Source of the DNA: Cyanobium sp. Cruz CV13-4-11
Lineage (GTDB): Bacteria > Cyanobacteriota > Cyanobacteriia > PCC-6307 > Cyanobiaceae
Direction of reading: 5' to 3'
Assembly: GCF_024346055.1 (NCBI RefSeq)
Contig: NZ_JAGQCH010000017.1
Coordinates: forward strand, 1 to 64,000
DNA: 64,000 bases
Below, one piece after another: positions 9,219 through 18,445 of the stretch (positions within the stretch are counted from its first letter, which is position 1; each line of letters opens with the position of its first letter). Below the pieces are notes generated by a model that was given only the letters and a program-made list of their open reading frames with translations, had not been told where the DNA came from and did not search any database. Position numbers and translations under genes: made by a program.

Positions 9219-9569
9219 ATGAACCCTGTCCTTGAGGCGATCTTTGGCAATCGGACGGCGGCCTGCGTGCTGCTGTTCCTGCAGTGCTATGGAGAAGGCC
9301 ATGCCTTACGCATGGCCAAAACCTTTGGCTTTGGGCTGAACATGACCCAGCGACAATTGAAGCGACTGGAGGAAGACGGTGTACTGGTGAGTCGGTTGGT
9401 GGGAAACATCAGACTATTTTCCTTCAGTGAGCGCAACCCATCTGTTCGCAATCTCAGGCAGTTCCTGGAAGCAGAGCTCAAGCTTCTGCCTGATGATCAA
9501 GTGCAGCAATTCTTTCGGCAGCGGCAACGTCCCAGGCTGACTGGCAAGCTCTTGGTCAGTCATGGCTGA
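9219..9569 (+). CDS. Winged-helix regulator/antitoxin of a nucleotidyltransferase pair
   Basis: The 116-aa protein begins MNPVLEAIFGNRTAACVLLF. It contains a winged-helix segment (NMTQRQLKRLEEDGVLVSRL, then GNIRLFSF) like ArsR/MarR-type folds. The downstream nucleotidyltransferase gene overlaps its 3' end by 8 bp, so the two are co-translated. The pairing resembles AbiEi/AbiEii-like modules in which a wHTH antitoxin represses and counters an NTase. The function is inferred from fold and context. Base composition is visibly lower in GC than in the flanking genes. Confidence 0.6.
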   Translation: MNPVLEAIFGNRTAACVLLFLQCYGEGHALRMAKTFGFGLNMTQRQLKRLEEDGVLVSRLVGNIRLFSFSERNPSVRNLRQFLEAELKLLPDDQVQQFFRQRQRPRLTGKLLVSHG

Positions 9570-10113
9570 GATTGATCAGGCGACGACCCTTGAGGAGTTG
9601 GCGGTGATCATCAGTTCGGCTCTTGAGGCGGCTGGGATCATTGCAACCTTGTCGGGAGGAAGTGCGGTTTCGATTTACAGCGAGAATCACTATGTGAGCC
9701 ATGATCTGGACTTCGTGACGTCAGCCGATGCCGGGATGCTTCGAGGGGTCATGTCTCCGCTCGGTTTCGTCCAGAGTGCATCCAGGCGGCTCTTTGCGCA
9801 TCCCCGCACCAAGTGGCTCGTGGAGTTTCCAGCTGGGCCGCTTGGTTTTGGCTCCAGAGTGATGGATCACCGTGCGATTCCCATGCTGGAGACACCGTTT
9901 GGATTCCTGCGAATCATCACCCCAAGCCTTTGCGTGATCGACAGGTTGGCTGCCTATCTGCACTGGAATGATCGCCAGTGCTGGGATCAGGCGGTTCTGG
10001 TGTGCCGCAGCCATCCTGTGGACTGGGACGACATGGCCACCTGGGCCAGGAACGAGGGGCTGGATGTACACGTCATTGATCGCTTGCGGGCGGTAGCAAG
10101 TTCTCCTCCTTAG
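9562..10113 (+). CDS. AbiEii/DUF6036-like nucleotidyltransferase
   Basis: The 183-aa protein carries the polymerase-beta-type NTase motif: GGSAVSIYSENHYVSHDLDF has the Gly-Ser followed by the Asp-x-Asp pair. A further Asp (CVIDRLAAY) and the helical C-terminus fit the minimal NTases used as toxins in type IV toxin-antitoxin systems. It lies downstream of, and overlaps, a winged-helix gene. The target, tRNA or another acceptor, cannot be read from sequence. Confidence 0.65.
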   Translation: MAEIDQATTLEELAVIISSALEAAGIIATLSGGSAVSIYSENHYVSHDLDFVTSADAGMLRGVMSPLGFVQSASRRLFAHPRTKWLVEFPAGPLGFGSRVMDHRAIPMLETPFGFLRIITPSLCVIDRLAAYLHWNDRQCWDQAVLVCRSHPVDWDDMATWARNEGLDVHVIDRLRAVASSPP

Positions 10114-10123
10114 CCATCTGATT

Positions 10124-10140
10124 GGCCCCATTCGGGGGCC
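10124..10140 (+). terminator. Short GC-rich hairpin after the nucleotidyltransferase gene
   Basis: A 6-bp stem (10124-10129 with 10135-10140) and 5-nt loop lie 11 bp past the stop codon. No T-tract follows, so function as a terminator is only suggested. Confidence 0.3.
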
Positions 10141-10209
10141 CATCGCGGGCCGACAACCCATCATCTGAGGCGAGAATGCAGTCCCTAGCGCCGCCGCTGC
10201 TCCGCCCCC

Positions 10210-11042
10210 ATGGCCCAGGCCCAGCCCGTCGCTCCGGCCCCGCCCCCCAACTGGGTGGCCTCGCGCCATCCCTTGGGCTGGTTGATTGACCGGCTGCTGG
10301 CCGTCGAGCCCCTGCGGCGGCTGTTGTTCCTGCAGGCCCGCCAGCTGATCATCCGCACCGCCGAGCGGCGCGGCATCGCCTGGCGGGCCCGGCGCGAGGA
10401 GCTCGTGCGCCAGGCCGAGCCGCTGCTGGCCAGCAGCACCGATGCGGGCACCGCGATTCCGCCCTACTACCGGGCCCGCTTCCACGCCTACCAGGAGGGC
10501 AACCTTTGCTGGCAGGCCCGGTGCGCAACGCCCTCGACATCGGCTGCTCTGTGGGCGTCAGCACCCTGGCCCTCAAGGACTGGCTGGAGCGGCGCGAGGG
10601 CACAGGCGTCACCGTCGAGGGCCTCGACCTCTCCCCCCAGATGCTGGCGGTGGCCAGGGTCCGCGATCCCGGAGGGCGGATCCGCCGCTGGCACCACGCC
10701 GCCGCCGAGGCCACCGGCCTGCCGGCGGCCAGCGTTGATCTGATCACCCTCCAGTTCGTCTGCCACGAGCTGCCCGCCGGCGCCACCCGGGCGGTGCTGC
10801 GGGAGGCGGCCCGGCTGTTGCGGCCCGGCGGGGTGGTGGCCCTGGTGGACCAGGACCCGGATTCGGCCGTGATCCGCCGGCTGCCGGCGCCGATCGCCAC
10901 CCTGCTCAAGAGCACCGAGCCCTACCTGGAGGACTACTTCAGCCTCGATCTGCCCAGGGCCCTGGAGCAGGCCGGCTTTCGCGAGGTGCGCCGGGAGGCC
11001 TGCGATCCCCGCCACCGGGTGCTGGTGGCGCGACTGGCCTAG
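10210..11042 (+). pseudogene. Class I SAM-dependent methyltransferase, reading frame broken
   Basis: The first frame starts at ATG 10210 and ends its recognisable part at FHAYQEGNLCWQA near 10515. The methyltransferase core then continues in another frame from about 10506: NALDIGCSVGVSTLALKDWL (SAM motif I), EGLDLSPQML, and RLLRPGGVVALVDQ. Relatives normally have several dozen residues between the NLCW segment and the DIGCSVG motif. These are absent here, so the locus shows an internal deletion together with a frameshift. It is a recent pseudogene or a sequencing error; the downstream half alone could still be expressed from TTG 10506. Confidence 0.6.
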
Positions 11043-12031
11043 TCCCAGCCCACCAGCGCGATCTTGCCGATCGTGCTCCCTGAGGCGAGCTGGGTGTGGG
11101 CGACCTCCAGGTTGGCGGCGTTGATGGGGCTCAGGGTGCGGCCCAGGGTGGGGCGCAGCTCGCCGGCCTCGAGGAGTTCGGCGAGGCGATCCAGGATCTC
11201 CCCCTGCCGTCCCATGTCGGCGGTCTGGAACTGGGAGCGGCTGAACATGAACTCCCAGGCGAAGCGCACGCTCTTGGCCTTGAGCCGATTGAGGTCGAGG
11301 GGGCGGCGGTTGCCCACGATCGCCACGATCGACCCCAGCGGCGCGATGAGCTCGGCCATCACCTCCCAGTAGGCGTCGGTGTCGCTGAAGTTGGCGATCC
11401 GATCCACTGCCTCGAAGCCCAGGGCGGCCAGCTGGGGGGCCAGGGGCTGGTGGTGGTCGACCACGTGATCGGCCCCCAGCTGCCGCACCCAGGCGGCACT
11501 CTCCGGCCGCGACGCGCTGGCGATCACCACCGCCCCGGCCCGGCGGGCCAGCTGGATGGCGATCGAGCCCACCCCGCCGGCGCCGCCGAGGATCAGCAGG
11601 CTGCGGCCCCGCCCAGTGCCACCGGTTGGATCAAGGTCGAGGCGCTCGAACAGGGCCTCCCAGGCCGTCAGCCCCGTCAGCGGCACGCTGGCCGCCTCGG
11701 CCCAGGAGAGCCGCGCCGGTTTGCGGCCCACCAGGCGTTCGTCCACCAGCACGGCTTCGGCGTTGCAGCCGGCCCGTCCCGCATCGCCGGCGAACATCAC
11801 CGCATCCCCCACCCGGAAGCGGCCCACCCGCTCCCCGGTCGCCGCCACCACCCCGGCGCCGTCCCAGCCCAGCTGACGGGGCGGATCCCCCGCGCCCACG
11901 GCGGCCCGCAGCTTGGTGTCGATCGGGTTCAGCGCCACCGCCTCGACCCGCACCAGCAGGTCGTGGGGGCCGGGGACGGGCTCCGGCAGCTCCGTGTCGA
12001 CCAGGGCCGGGGTGGCGAGAATCGCTCGCAT
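11039..12031 (-). CDS. Zinc-type alcohol dehydrogenase-like / quinone oxidoreductase (MDR family)
   Basis: The 330-aa protein has the GroES-like N-terminal fold (ALNPIDTKLRAA, LGWDGAGVV, VGRFRVGDAV). A Rossmann NADPH site follows, with LLILGGAGGVGSIAIQLARR near residue 150. Catalytic-zinc ligands are absent, as in the quinone oxidoreductase/ZADH1 subgroup, so it is probably an NADPH-dependent reductase of unsaturated or quinone substrates. Its 3' end overlaps the broken methyltransferase by 4 bp, convergently. Confidence 0.85.
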   Translation of the reverse strand: MRAILATPALVDTELPEPVPGPHDLLVRVEAVALNPIDTKLRAAVGAGDPPRQLGWDGAGVVAATGERVGRFRVGDAVMFAGDAGRAGCNAEAVLVDERLVGRKPARLSWAEAASVPLTGLTAWEALFERLDLDPTGGTGRGRSLLILGGAGGVGSIAIQLARRAGAVVIASASRPESAAWVRQLGADHVVDHHQPLAPQLAALGFEAVDRIANFSDTDAYWEVMAELIAPLGSIVAIVGNRRPLDLNRLKAKSVRFAWEFMFSRSQFQTADMGRQGEILDRLAELLEAGELRPTLGRTLSPINAANLEVAHTQLASGSTIGKIALVGWD

Positions 12032-12042
12032 GGCGGGAGGGT

Positions 12043-12474
12043 TCAGTAGCGGCAGTAGCCCACTTCTCCCTTCAGGGGCGGTTTGCAGGGGAAGCGCAGC
12101 GGCACGAAGATCCGGTTGCCGTTGGCGTCGTTGGTGAGGGTGATGTTGCCCTGGACGAACAGCTCCCGGCGCCAGAGTCCCCCCAGCCGATCGCGCAGCA
12201 GGTCGCTGCCGCTGGCGTCCTTGCCCTTGCCGGACACCGCCCGGTAGGTCATCGACTGGCCGTCCTTCCAGCGGATCTTCAGGCCGCCGGGAAGTTGTTC
12301 ATCGACGCAGGCCAGGGGTTTGTCGTTGTACTCGCAGTCCTTCCAGCCGTCGCGCGGGATCTGGGGCGGGACCGGCCGCTCGGCAAGGGCGGGGGCCCCC
12401 ACCGCCAGCAGCAGGGGCAGCAACACGCCGCTTGCCAACGGCTTCAAGACCTCGCGGCGGCAGCGGATGGACAC
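12043..12474 (-). CDS. Exported hypothetical protein with Cys-rich soluble domain
   Basis: GTG at 12474 gives 143 aa. The N-terminus SIRCRREVLKPLASGVLLPL and following to APALAERP is a clear signal peptide. The mature part contains WKDCEYND, ACVDE, and a C-terminal FPCKPPLKGEVGYCRY, so four cysteines could pair. An upstream ATG at 12534 would add 20 polar residues and overlap the divergent aldolase start, so the shorter form is preferred. I do not recognise the family. Confidence 0.55.
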   Translation of the reverse strand: MSIRCRREVLKPLASGVLLPLLLAVGAPALAERPVPPQIPRDGWKDCEYNDKPLACVDEQLPGGLKIRWKDGQSMTYRAVSGKGKDASGSDLLRDRLGGLWRRELFVQGNITLTNDANGNRIFVPLRFPCKPPLKGEVGYCRY

Positions 12475-12532
12475 GGGCAGCCCCTGGTGGATCGCTCCCC
12501 GTAGTCTCCCCCCAGAGTCCCCGTTTCGCCCC

Positions 12533-14617
12533 ATGGCCGTGCAACATCGCTGGTCGGATGCCGCCGCCCGCGAGGCGATCGCCCGCTACGGCGCTCAAGG
12601 TGTGGGCGAAGACCTGGCCCTGCGCACCTACTCGGCCCGGCTGCTGGGGGCCGACCCCGAGCTGGTGCTGCACGGCGGCGGCAACACCTCGGTGAAGACC
12701 ACCGTGCACGGGCTGCTGGGCGAGCCGATCCGGGTGCTGTGCGTCAAGGGATCGGGCTGGGACCTGGCCACGATCGAGCCGCCGGGCCATCCGGCGGTGC
12801 GGCTGGAGCCCCTGCAGGCCCTGCGGGTCCTGGAGTCCCTCAGCGACGAGGCGATGGTGGCGGCCCAGCGCCAGAACCTGATCGATCCGGCCGCCCCCAA
12901 CCCCTCGGTGGAGGCGCTGCTCCACGCCTTCCTGCCCCACACCTTCGTCGACCACACCCACTCGATCGCCCTGCTGGCCCTGGCCGACCAGCCCGATGCG
13001 GCCGAGGTCTGCCGCGAGGTCTACGGCGATCGGGTGGCCCTGGTGCCCTACGTGATGCCCGGCTTCGCCCTGGCCAAGGCGGCGGCCCTGGCCTACGAGG
13101 CCGCGGCGGCCGGCGGCAGCGAACCGGAGGGCATGGTGCTGCTGCAGCACGGCCTGTTCTCCTTCGGAGCGACGGCCGAGCAGAGCTACGACCGGATGAT
13201 CGACCTGGTGCGGCGGGCCGAGGAGCGCCTGGCCCGGGGCGAGCGCTCGCTCCATGCGGTGGCCGTGCCGGAGCGCCCCGCCCCTGCGGCGGCGGTGCTG
13301 CCGTTGTTGCGGGGCGCCCTGGGCCGGGCCGCCGTCGCCGCCGGCGTCCGTCCCCACTGGATCCTGGCGCTGCGCGACACCCCCCTGGCACGCGCCATCA
13401 GCGACGACGCCCGATTGGGCGACTGGGCCGGTCGGGGCGTCGCCACCCCCGACCACGTCATCCGCACCAAGGCCCGGCCCCTGGTGCTGCCGCCCCTGCC
13501 GCCCGGCGGCGACGGCCACGCCCTGGCCGCCTGGGGCAAGGCGTTGGAGCAGGCCCTGGAGGCCTACGGGGCCGACTACCGCGCCTATTTCCAGCGCCAG
13601 AACGCCGCCGCCGGGGGCGTCAAAAAGGCGCTCGATCCCCTGCCGCGGGTGGCGGCGATCCCCGGCCTGGGGCTGGTGGGGATCGGCAAGTCGGCCGCCG
13701 AGGCGGCCACCGTGGCCGACATCGCAGGCGCCTGGGCCCAGACCCTGCTGGCGGCCGAGGCCATCGGCCGTTTCGCGCCGGTGGGCGAGGCCGACACCTT
13801 CGCCATGGAGTACTGGAGCCTGGAGCAGGCCAAGCTCGGCAAGGCGGCCGAGAAGCCCCTGGCCCGCCAGGTGGTGCTGGTCACCGGCGGCGCCGGCGCC
13901 ATCGGTGCCGCCATCGCCCGGGCCTTCGCCGCCGCCGGGGCTGACGTGGCGGTGCTCGATCTGGAGCAGGAGGCCGCGGCGGTGGTGGCCGCCGCCTGTG
14001 GCAAGCGGGCCCTCGCCGCGGCCTGTGACGTCACCGACCCGGCGGCGGTGCAGGCCGCCATCGCCGCGGTGGCGGCCCACTTCGGCGGCCTCGACATCGT
14101 GGTGAGCAATGCCGGCGCCGCCTGGACCGGCCCGATGGCCACCCTGGCCGACGCCGACCTGCGGGCCAGCTTCGAGCTCAACTTCTTCGCCCACCAGAGC
14201 GTCGCCCAGGCGGCGCTGGCCGTGTTCCGCGCCCAGGGCCTGGGCGGCCAGCTGCTGTTCAACGTCAGCAAGCAGGCGCTCAATCCGGGTCCCAACTTCG
14301 GCGCCTACGGCATCAGCAAGGCGGCCCTGCTGGCCCTGGTGCGCCAGTACGCCCTGGAGGAAGGCGAGGCCGGCGTGCGGGTGAATGCCATCAACGCCGA
14401 CCGCATTCGCTCGGGCCTGCTCGACGACACGATGATCAAGGAGCGCTCCGCCGCCCGGGGCATGAGCGAGGAGCTCTACATGGCCGGCAACCTGCTGGGC
14501 GCCGAGGTGCGCGCCAGCGATGTGGCCGATGCCTTCGTGGCCCTGGCCCGGATGGAGCGCACCACCGGCGCCGTGCTCACGGTGGATGGCGGCAACGTGG
14601 CGGCGATGGTGAGGTAA
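12533..14617 (+). CDS. Bifunctional class II aldolase / short-chain dehydrogenase
   Basis: ATG at 12533 gives 694 aa. The N-terminal half is a class II aldolase: LHGGGNTSVK binds phosphate or substrate, VDHTHSIALLAL supplies metal-binding His, and LLQHGLFSFG carries another metal His. From about residue 440 comes an SDR domain with VLVTGGAGAIGAAIARAFAA (NAD-binding), SNAG, and the catalytic YGISK. The fusion matches the RhaD/YuxG-type proteins that act in deoxysugar (rhamnulose-1-phosphate-like) breakdown, with the dehydrogenase oxidising the lactaldehyde product. It diverges from the exported protein upstream. Substrate choice is inferred from the family. Confidence 0.9.
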   Translation: MAVQHRWSDAAAREAIARYGAQGVGEDLALRTYSARLLGADPELVLHGGGNTSVKTTVHGLLGEPIRVLCVKGSGWDLATIEPPGHPAVRLEPLQALRVLESLSDEAMVAAQRQNLIDPAAPNPSVEALLHAFLPHTFVDHTHSIALLALADQPDAAEVCREVYGDRVALVPYVMPGFALAKAAALAYEAAAAGGSEPEGMVLLQHGLFSFGATAEQSYDRMIDLVRRAEERLARGERSLHAVAVPERPAPAAAVLPLLRGALGRAAVAAGVRPHWILALRDTPLARAISDDARLGDWAGRGVATPDHVIRTKARPLVLPPLPPGGDGHALAAWGKALEQALEAYGADYRAYFQRQNAAAGGVKKALDPLPRVAAIPGLGLVGIGKSAAEAATVADIAGAWAQTLLAAEAIGRFAPVGEADTFAMEYWSLEQAKLGKAAEKPLARQVVLVTGGAGAIGAAIARAFAAAGADVAVLDLEQEAAAVVAAACGKRALAAACDVTDPAAVQAAIAAVAAHFGGLDIVVSNAGAAWTGPMATLADADLRASFELNFFAHQSVAQAALAVFRAQGLGGQLLFNVSKQALNPGPNFGAYGISKAALLALVRQYALEEGEAGVRVNAINADRIRSGLLDDTMIKERSAARGMSEELYMAGNLLGAEVRASDVADAFVALARMERTTGAVLTVDGGNVAAMVR

Positions 14618-14696
14618 CGGGTCTTCCGACCATGGCAGTTGTGATCGAGGGGACCACTCCCGGTCATGGGCCGTCTCCCTGTGGATCTGGCATCTG

Positions 14697-14875
14697 CGTG
14701 TGCTGAGCCAACCCCTCAATGGGGCGTCGCTTCCCTACCACGACCACGACCAGGACGGCATTGCAGTGGATGCCATCGTGCAGCTGCGTGATGATCGCTG
14801 GGTAGCGATCGAAAGGTAACTGGGAGAGGGCTTTGTGGAGCAGGCCGCCGGCAGCTTGCTGGGCCACCAACACGG
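14697..14875 (+). pseudogene. C-terminal remnant of a DUF4143 (AAA+) ATPase
   Basis: The frame reads RVLSQPLNGASLPYHDHDQD, then GIAVDAIVQLRDDRWVAIE, matching the nuclease-like C-terminal domain of DUF4143 ATPases where EVDAIV and AIEVK hold the acidic residues. A stop (TAA, 14817-14819) falls where the motif Lys is expected. The frame continues LGEGFVEQAAGSLLG before homology ends. The ATPase part is gone. Confidence 0.6.
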
Positions 14876-15069
14876 AGGCGGTGCTGGATCTTGACGGCGA
14901 TGGCCAGCTGATCGAGACGACCCCAACCGCAGGAGGCACAGGAGCCCGCAACCAGACGCTTGCAGGCCGCTCTGGCTGGCGGTGCGCCAGAGCGGCCTGC
15001 CCCTGAAGGTGTTCGACAGCCCTACAGGCTTCCTGCTGCCGGAGGGCTGCGTGCGCCCGGGAACCGCGA
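14875..15069 (+). pseudogene. Uma2 (DUF820) nuclease-fold remnant
   Basis: The segment encodes EAVLDLDGDGQLIETTPTAG, followed in another frame by [20 protein letters not shown]. Both stretches align with the intact Uma2 gene at 51318-51893 ([37 protein letters not shown]). A frame change near 14965 and the missing C-terminal half mark it as a dead fragment fused to DUF4143 debris. Confidence 0.6.
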
Positions 15070-15849
15070 TCAGACGGTGGGCGTGGAGCGCCGGAGGCGG
15101 CTTCGCAGGCGCCGGCTCCAGCCGAAGGCGGCACCGACCCCCAGCAGCGGCAGGGGGCCGGGAACCTGTGATGTTGGGGGCACCGAGGGGGTGATCAGGT
15201 CGAGGTCGGCGACCTCGGCGTCCGTGAGCACGTTGTCGAAGATTCGGATGCCCGCCACAGATCCTGAGGAACTTTCACCTCCGACATCGGCATCGTCTTG
15301 AAAGATGTTCAGCAGGTTGTCCACCGATATGACGCCATCAGAAGAGGAATCGGTGAACGAAAACACCAGGTTTCCGTCGAAATAGGCGCTGACAAGTTTG
15401 GTGGAGCTGTCTCTGGTGAGCACGGCTTCAAGGAAGGTTCCGGGACCCACCGCGGGGCCACCTATGGCTGCATCGAAAAAATTGAGCTGGCCTTCAAATG
15501 TATAGAGCCCTCTGTCTTTGGTGAGGTTCTTGAAGTCGAGGATCTTTCTGTAGTTTGAGATGTTATTGAAGCTGAACAGAGCCGCGATCGTGTAGTTGTC
15601 GCTGATCAGGCCCGTGGTGTCCAGCGACAGGCCCTCATTTTGCCCGAAGTTGTAGACAGTGGTGGGGGTGCCTCCGATGACGGCGGGGGCGTAGGTGCCC
15701 AGAACGAAGGGAACCAAATCGGGGGCTGTGAGGATTGTGCTGGAGAGCGTGTTCTGGAACTCATAATTCGCTACTACCGCCGCCTTGGCCGGCAGGGCGG
15801 CCCCGAGGCAGCAGAGGCCGGCGATCGTGGTTCCGGCCAGAGTGGCCAT
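15070..15849 (-). CDS. Secreted LamG-like protein with PEP-CTERM-type sorting tail
   Basis: Starting at ATG 15849 (MATLAGTTIAGLCCLGAALP, then AKAA) gives a clean signal peptide; an upstream ATG at 15915 would add 22 residues. The body (NYEFQNTL; IAALFSFNNISNYRKILDF; LVSAYFDGNLVFSFTD; GIRIFDNVLTDAEVADL) is the beta-sandwich of concanavalin/LamG-like domains. The C-terminus VPGPLPLLGVGAAFGWSRRL plus an Arg-rich end is the VPxPLP-type PEP-CTERM signal of cyanobacteria. It is probably an exported carbohydrate- or matrix-binding protein anchored or processed by exosortase. GC content drops in the body of the gene. Confidence 0.8.
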   Translation of the reverse strand: MATLAGTTIAGLCCLGAALPAKAAVVANYEFQNTLSSTILTAPDLVPFVLGTYAPAVIGGTPTTVYNFGQNEGLSLDTTGLISDNYTIAALFSFNNISNYRKILDFKNLTKDRGLYTFEGQLNFFDAAIGGPAVGPGTFLEAVLTRDSSTKLVSAYFDGNLVFSFTDSSSDGVISVDNLLNIFQDDADVGGESSSGSVAGIRIFDNVLTDAEVADLDLITPSVPPTSQVPGPLPLLGVGAAFGWSRRLRSRLRRSTPTV

Positions 15850-15915
15850 GGCCGGGGAACGCTTCGCCGCCACCGGGGTGGATGCCGTGGTGGCGGGAAA
15901 GGATGGGGAACCCAT

Positions 15916-17073
15916 CTATAAAACACAGAAATTCTCACTAACCTCTAAGGGGGGGGGTGGCTTGTCAAGTTTCTTCCTCAGTCTCCAGGGTCCAGCGTTG
16001 TGATGAGTCGCGCTGAGCTCACGCCCCGGGGCTCTCCGGACGGCTGAGCGTTTTCTCAGGCGCTGCATGCCGCTTCCAGCTCCTGCCGCAGACGCGGCAG
16101 CGCCTCCAGGAGCTGATCACGGGGGCAGGGCAGTGGAGGTTCTGCGGCGCTGCTGGGGACCTTCACGGCGAAGTCCGCCAGTACCAGCCCCATCTCGGGC
16201 CGTCGCACCTGGGCCGCTGGGCCCCCAGCCGCACCAGACGGGCGTCGTCCTGAGGAGGCATTGATCCCCTCCCCTCCCTTGCCCCCGGACGCGACCGAGC
16301 ACCTGCCAGCGGAACTGCCCAGATGGACCACCGTGTGGTGGTCTTCCGCCAGCAGCCTCAGCCGCAGGCCCAACGGCTCAGTGGCGGCGCCGAGTTTCCT
16401 GGCGTGGAGCTGGAACTGGGTGAAATCTGGGCGGGTTGAGCACGCCTGGGGCTGCACCGATGGAGGGATGGGCCTGTACCCACCAGGGTGATCAAGCCAC
16501 TGAGCAGCAAGAGCACCAGGACCACGGCGCCATGGAGGGGTGGGGGAGCACAGGGATCGTTGGGGCAGGGCCCGGCCACCGCGGCCCGGCAAGGTCTACG
16601 CCGTCACTTCGCAGTTGCTCACACCCATCAACGTAGGCGGATGGCTGAACCACCAATGACGGATTGTCTTCTGCCTGACCGGAATTCGAATCGCCCCATT
16701 CAGTGCCTTGATCTGGAAACGAGCCTGCAAATCACCCACATACCAAGGATTGAGCTTGTGGAAAGCAGCACCGATATCATTGAGACCATTGATCACCGTT
16801 CTCCGTTCACCGCCAACCAGGCATGAGGTGCGCCAGTTCTTCATTGCCACGAATTCCGCAGCAGCTCCTGTGGCCAAGGCCTCTCTCCAGCTTGCCAGTG
16901 AACTCCAGCCGGCAGGCAGTTGACGCTCATGGTGGAATCCAGAGCGTGCATGGGACGGCAGAAGATCAGGGACCCCTGCAGGATTTGAGCGCAGTGCAGA
17001 TGCTGAAGGACAATGCTCGCCCGCACCGCCGGGTGGCGCTTCAGCACGACAAGTGTGCCTGAGCTGCCCCCTC
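15916..17073. other. 1.1-kb gene-poor region, probably decayed coding DNA
   Basis: No intact gene is supported. Two minus-strand frames look faintly protein-like: 16066-16592, ending in LLEALPRLRQELEAACSA, and 16596-16877, with GERRTVINGLNDIGAAFHKL. A third frame upstream of the second contains TMSVNCLPAGVHW. The shifts between frames and the lack of start context suggest one or two decayed genes of unknown family, next to other pseudogenes. Confidence 0.4.
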
Positions 17074-18324
17074 CTACAGCTGCCACAGAGTGGACAGTGG
17101 TACTGCCCAGAGCCGTTGACCCATCGGCAGGGTGTCGCAACCGTCGTAGAGCAGGAAGCCGCCCATGAAGTTCTCCCCGGCCAGGTCCGCCAGCCGCCGC
17201 AAGCCTGAGAAGTCGTTTCGTTGCACCGTGGCCTTCGCTTTCACCTCTACGCCAACCACCTCATCTGCTGCGTTTTCGATCACCACATCCACCTCCCGCT
17301 GGTCCTTGTCGCGATAGCCAAGCACCTGCAGATCATCCGCGCTCCAGCTGGAGAGCTTGATCAGTTCGCTCACCACATAACTCTCCAGCAGTGGTCCGAA
17401 ACGGGTGCGGTCGCGCTCCAGGCTGGCGGTGGTGCAACCGAGCAAGCTGGCAAGCAGGCCGGAATCAAGAAACTGGAGCTTCGGGGCCTTCACGATCCGG
17501 GCCAGCCGGTTGCTCCACCAGGGCTGTATGCGGCGGAGCAGAAACAACTGCTCGAACACTCCGATGTATTTCGCGGCCGTCTTGTGGTCGAGCCCCACCT
17601 GGCCGGCCAGCTGGTTCACATTGGTGAGCTGGCCAGACACCTGGGCCAGGGCGCGCAAGAGGCGGGGCAGCTGCTCCAGCTTCTCGATGCTGGCGATGTC
17701 GCGGACATCGCGGCTCAGCAGGGCGTTGGTGTACTGGCGCAGCCAGGCCTCGCGCCGCCGGGCCGTGCCTCGGGCGACAGCCTCCGGGTAGCCCCCGCGC
17801 AACACCCGTTCCATCAGCGCAGCGGCGCTGCCGGCAGCAGGATCAGGGGCCCTGAGCTTGGGGATTTCACCGGCAAAGACCAGCTCAAGCCACCGGCCAG
17901 GGCTTCCCTCCAGTTCGCAGCCGGCCAGGGGCAGCAGGGTGAGCACCTCCATCCGTCCCGCCAGGGAGTCAGCCACGGCGGGAAGGGTGCGCAGATCGGC
18001 CGAACCGGTGAGCAGGAAGCGGCCGGGCCTGCGGTCGCTGTCCACGGCCCGCTTGATCGCCAGCAGCAGCTCGGGCGCCCGTTGCACCTCATCGATCACG
18101 GCCCGATCGAGGCTGCGCACGAAGCCGGTGGGATCCTCCCGGGCGGAGAGCAGGGTGGCCGCGTCGTCGAGGCTGAGGTAGTGGAAGCCGTTGGCCGTGA
18201 GCGAGCGGGCCAGGGTGGTCTTGCCGGCCTGGCGTGGACCATTGAGCAGCACGACCGGTGTATCGGCCAGGGCCTCCTGCAGCAGGGGAGTGAGGCGCCG
18301 CTCCAGCAGGGGTCCGATCGCCAT
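17074..18324 (-). CDS. DUF4143-family AAA+ ATPase
   Basis: The 416-aa protein has Walker A NGPRQAGKTTLARSL (residues ~28-42), Walker B AVIDEVQRAPELL, and sensor LLTGSADLRTLP. A winged-helix/DUF4143 segment follows (YTNALLSRDVRDIASIEKLE), then a C-terminal restriction-like fold with YRDKDQREVDVVIE and VEVKAKATV. These ATPases are widespread accessory genes of unclear role, often linked to mobile or conflict loci. It is complete and sits among remnants of similar genes. Confidence 0.88.
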   Translation of the reverse strand: MAIGPLLERRLTPLLQEALADTPVVLLNGPRQAGKTTLARSLTANGFHYLSLDDAATLLSAREDPTGFVRSLDRAVIDEVQRAPELLLAIKRAVDSDRRPGRFLLTGSADLRTLPAVADSLAGRMEVLTLLPLAGCELEGSPGRWLELVFAGEIPKLRAPDPAAGSAAALMERVLRGGYPEAVARGTARRREAWLRQYTNALLSRDVRDIASIEKLEQLPRLLRALAQVSGQLTNVNQLAGQVGLDHKTAAKYIGVFEQLFLLRRIQPWWSNRLARIVKAPKLQFLDSGLLASLLGCTTASLERDRTRFGPLLESYVVSELIKLSSWSADDLQVLGYRDKDQREVDVVIENAADEVVGVEVKAKATVQRNDFSGLRRLADLAGENFMGGFLLYDGCDTLPMGQRLWAVPLSTLWQL

Positions 18325-18445
18325 GGCTGATGTTTCGGCCAGATGGGATCAGGCTAGCGTCCAGATTGGAATAAAGGGGCGGCTGGGTGGGATTCAGTTG
18401 CCGTCCAGATTGGATGAGCCGCTGCTGCGACCCTGGGGCTCCGGA

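Noticed and set aside
12299-14719. Minus-strand open frame of 806 codons over the aldolase/SDR gene
   Set aside because: The translation is His/Gly/Gln-rich with no motifs, while the plus-strand product has clear aldolase and SDR signatures.
16056-17140. Several overlapping frames of 90-180 codons considered as genes
   Set aside because: No frame shows a recognised family, start context or intact structure, so they are described as probable decayed DNA only.
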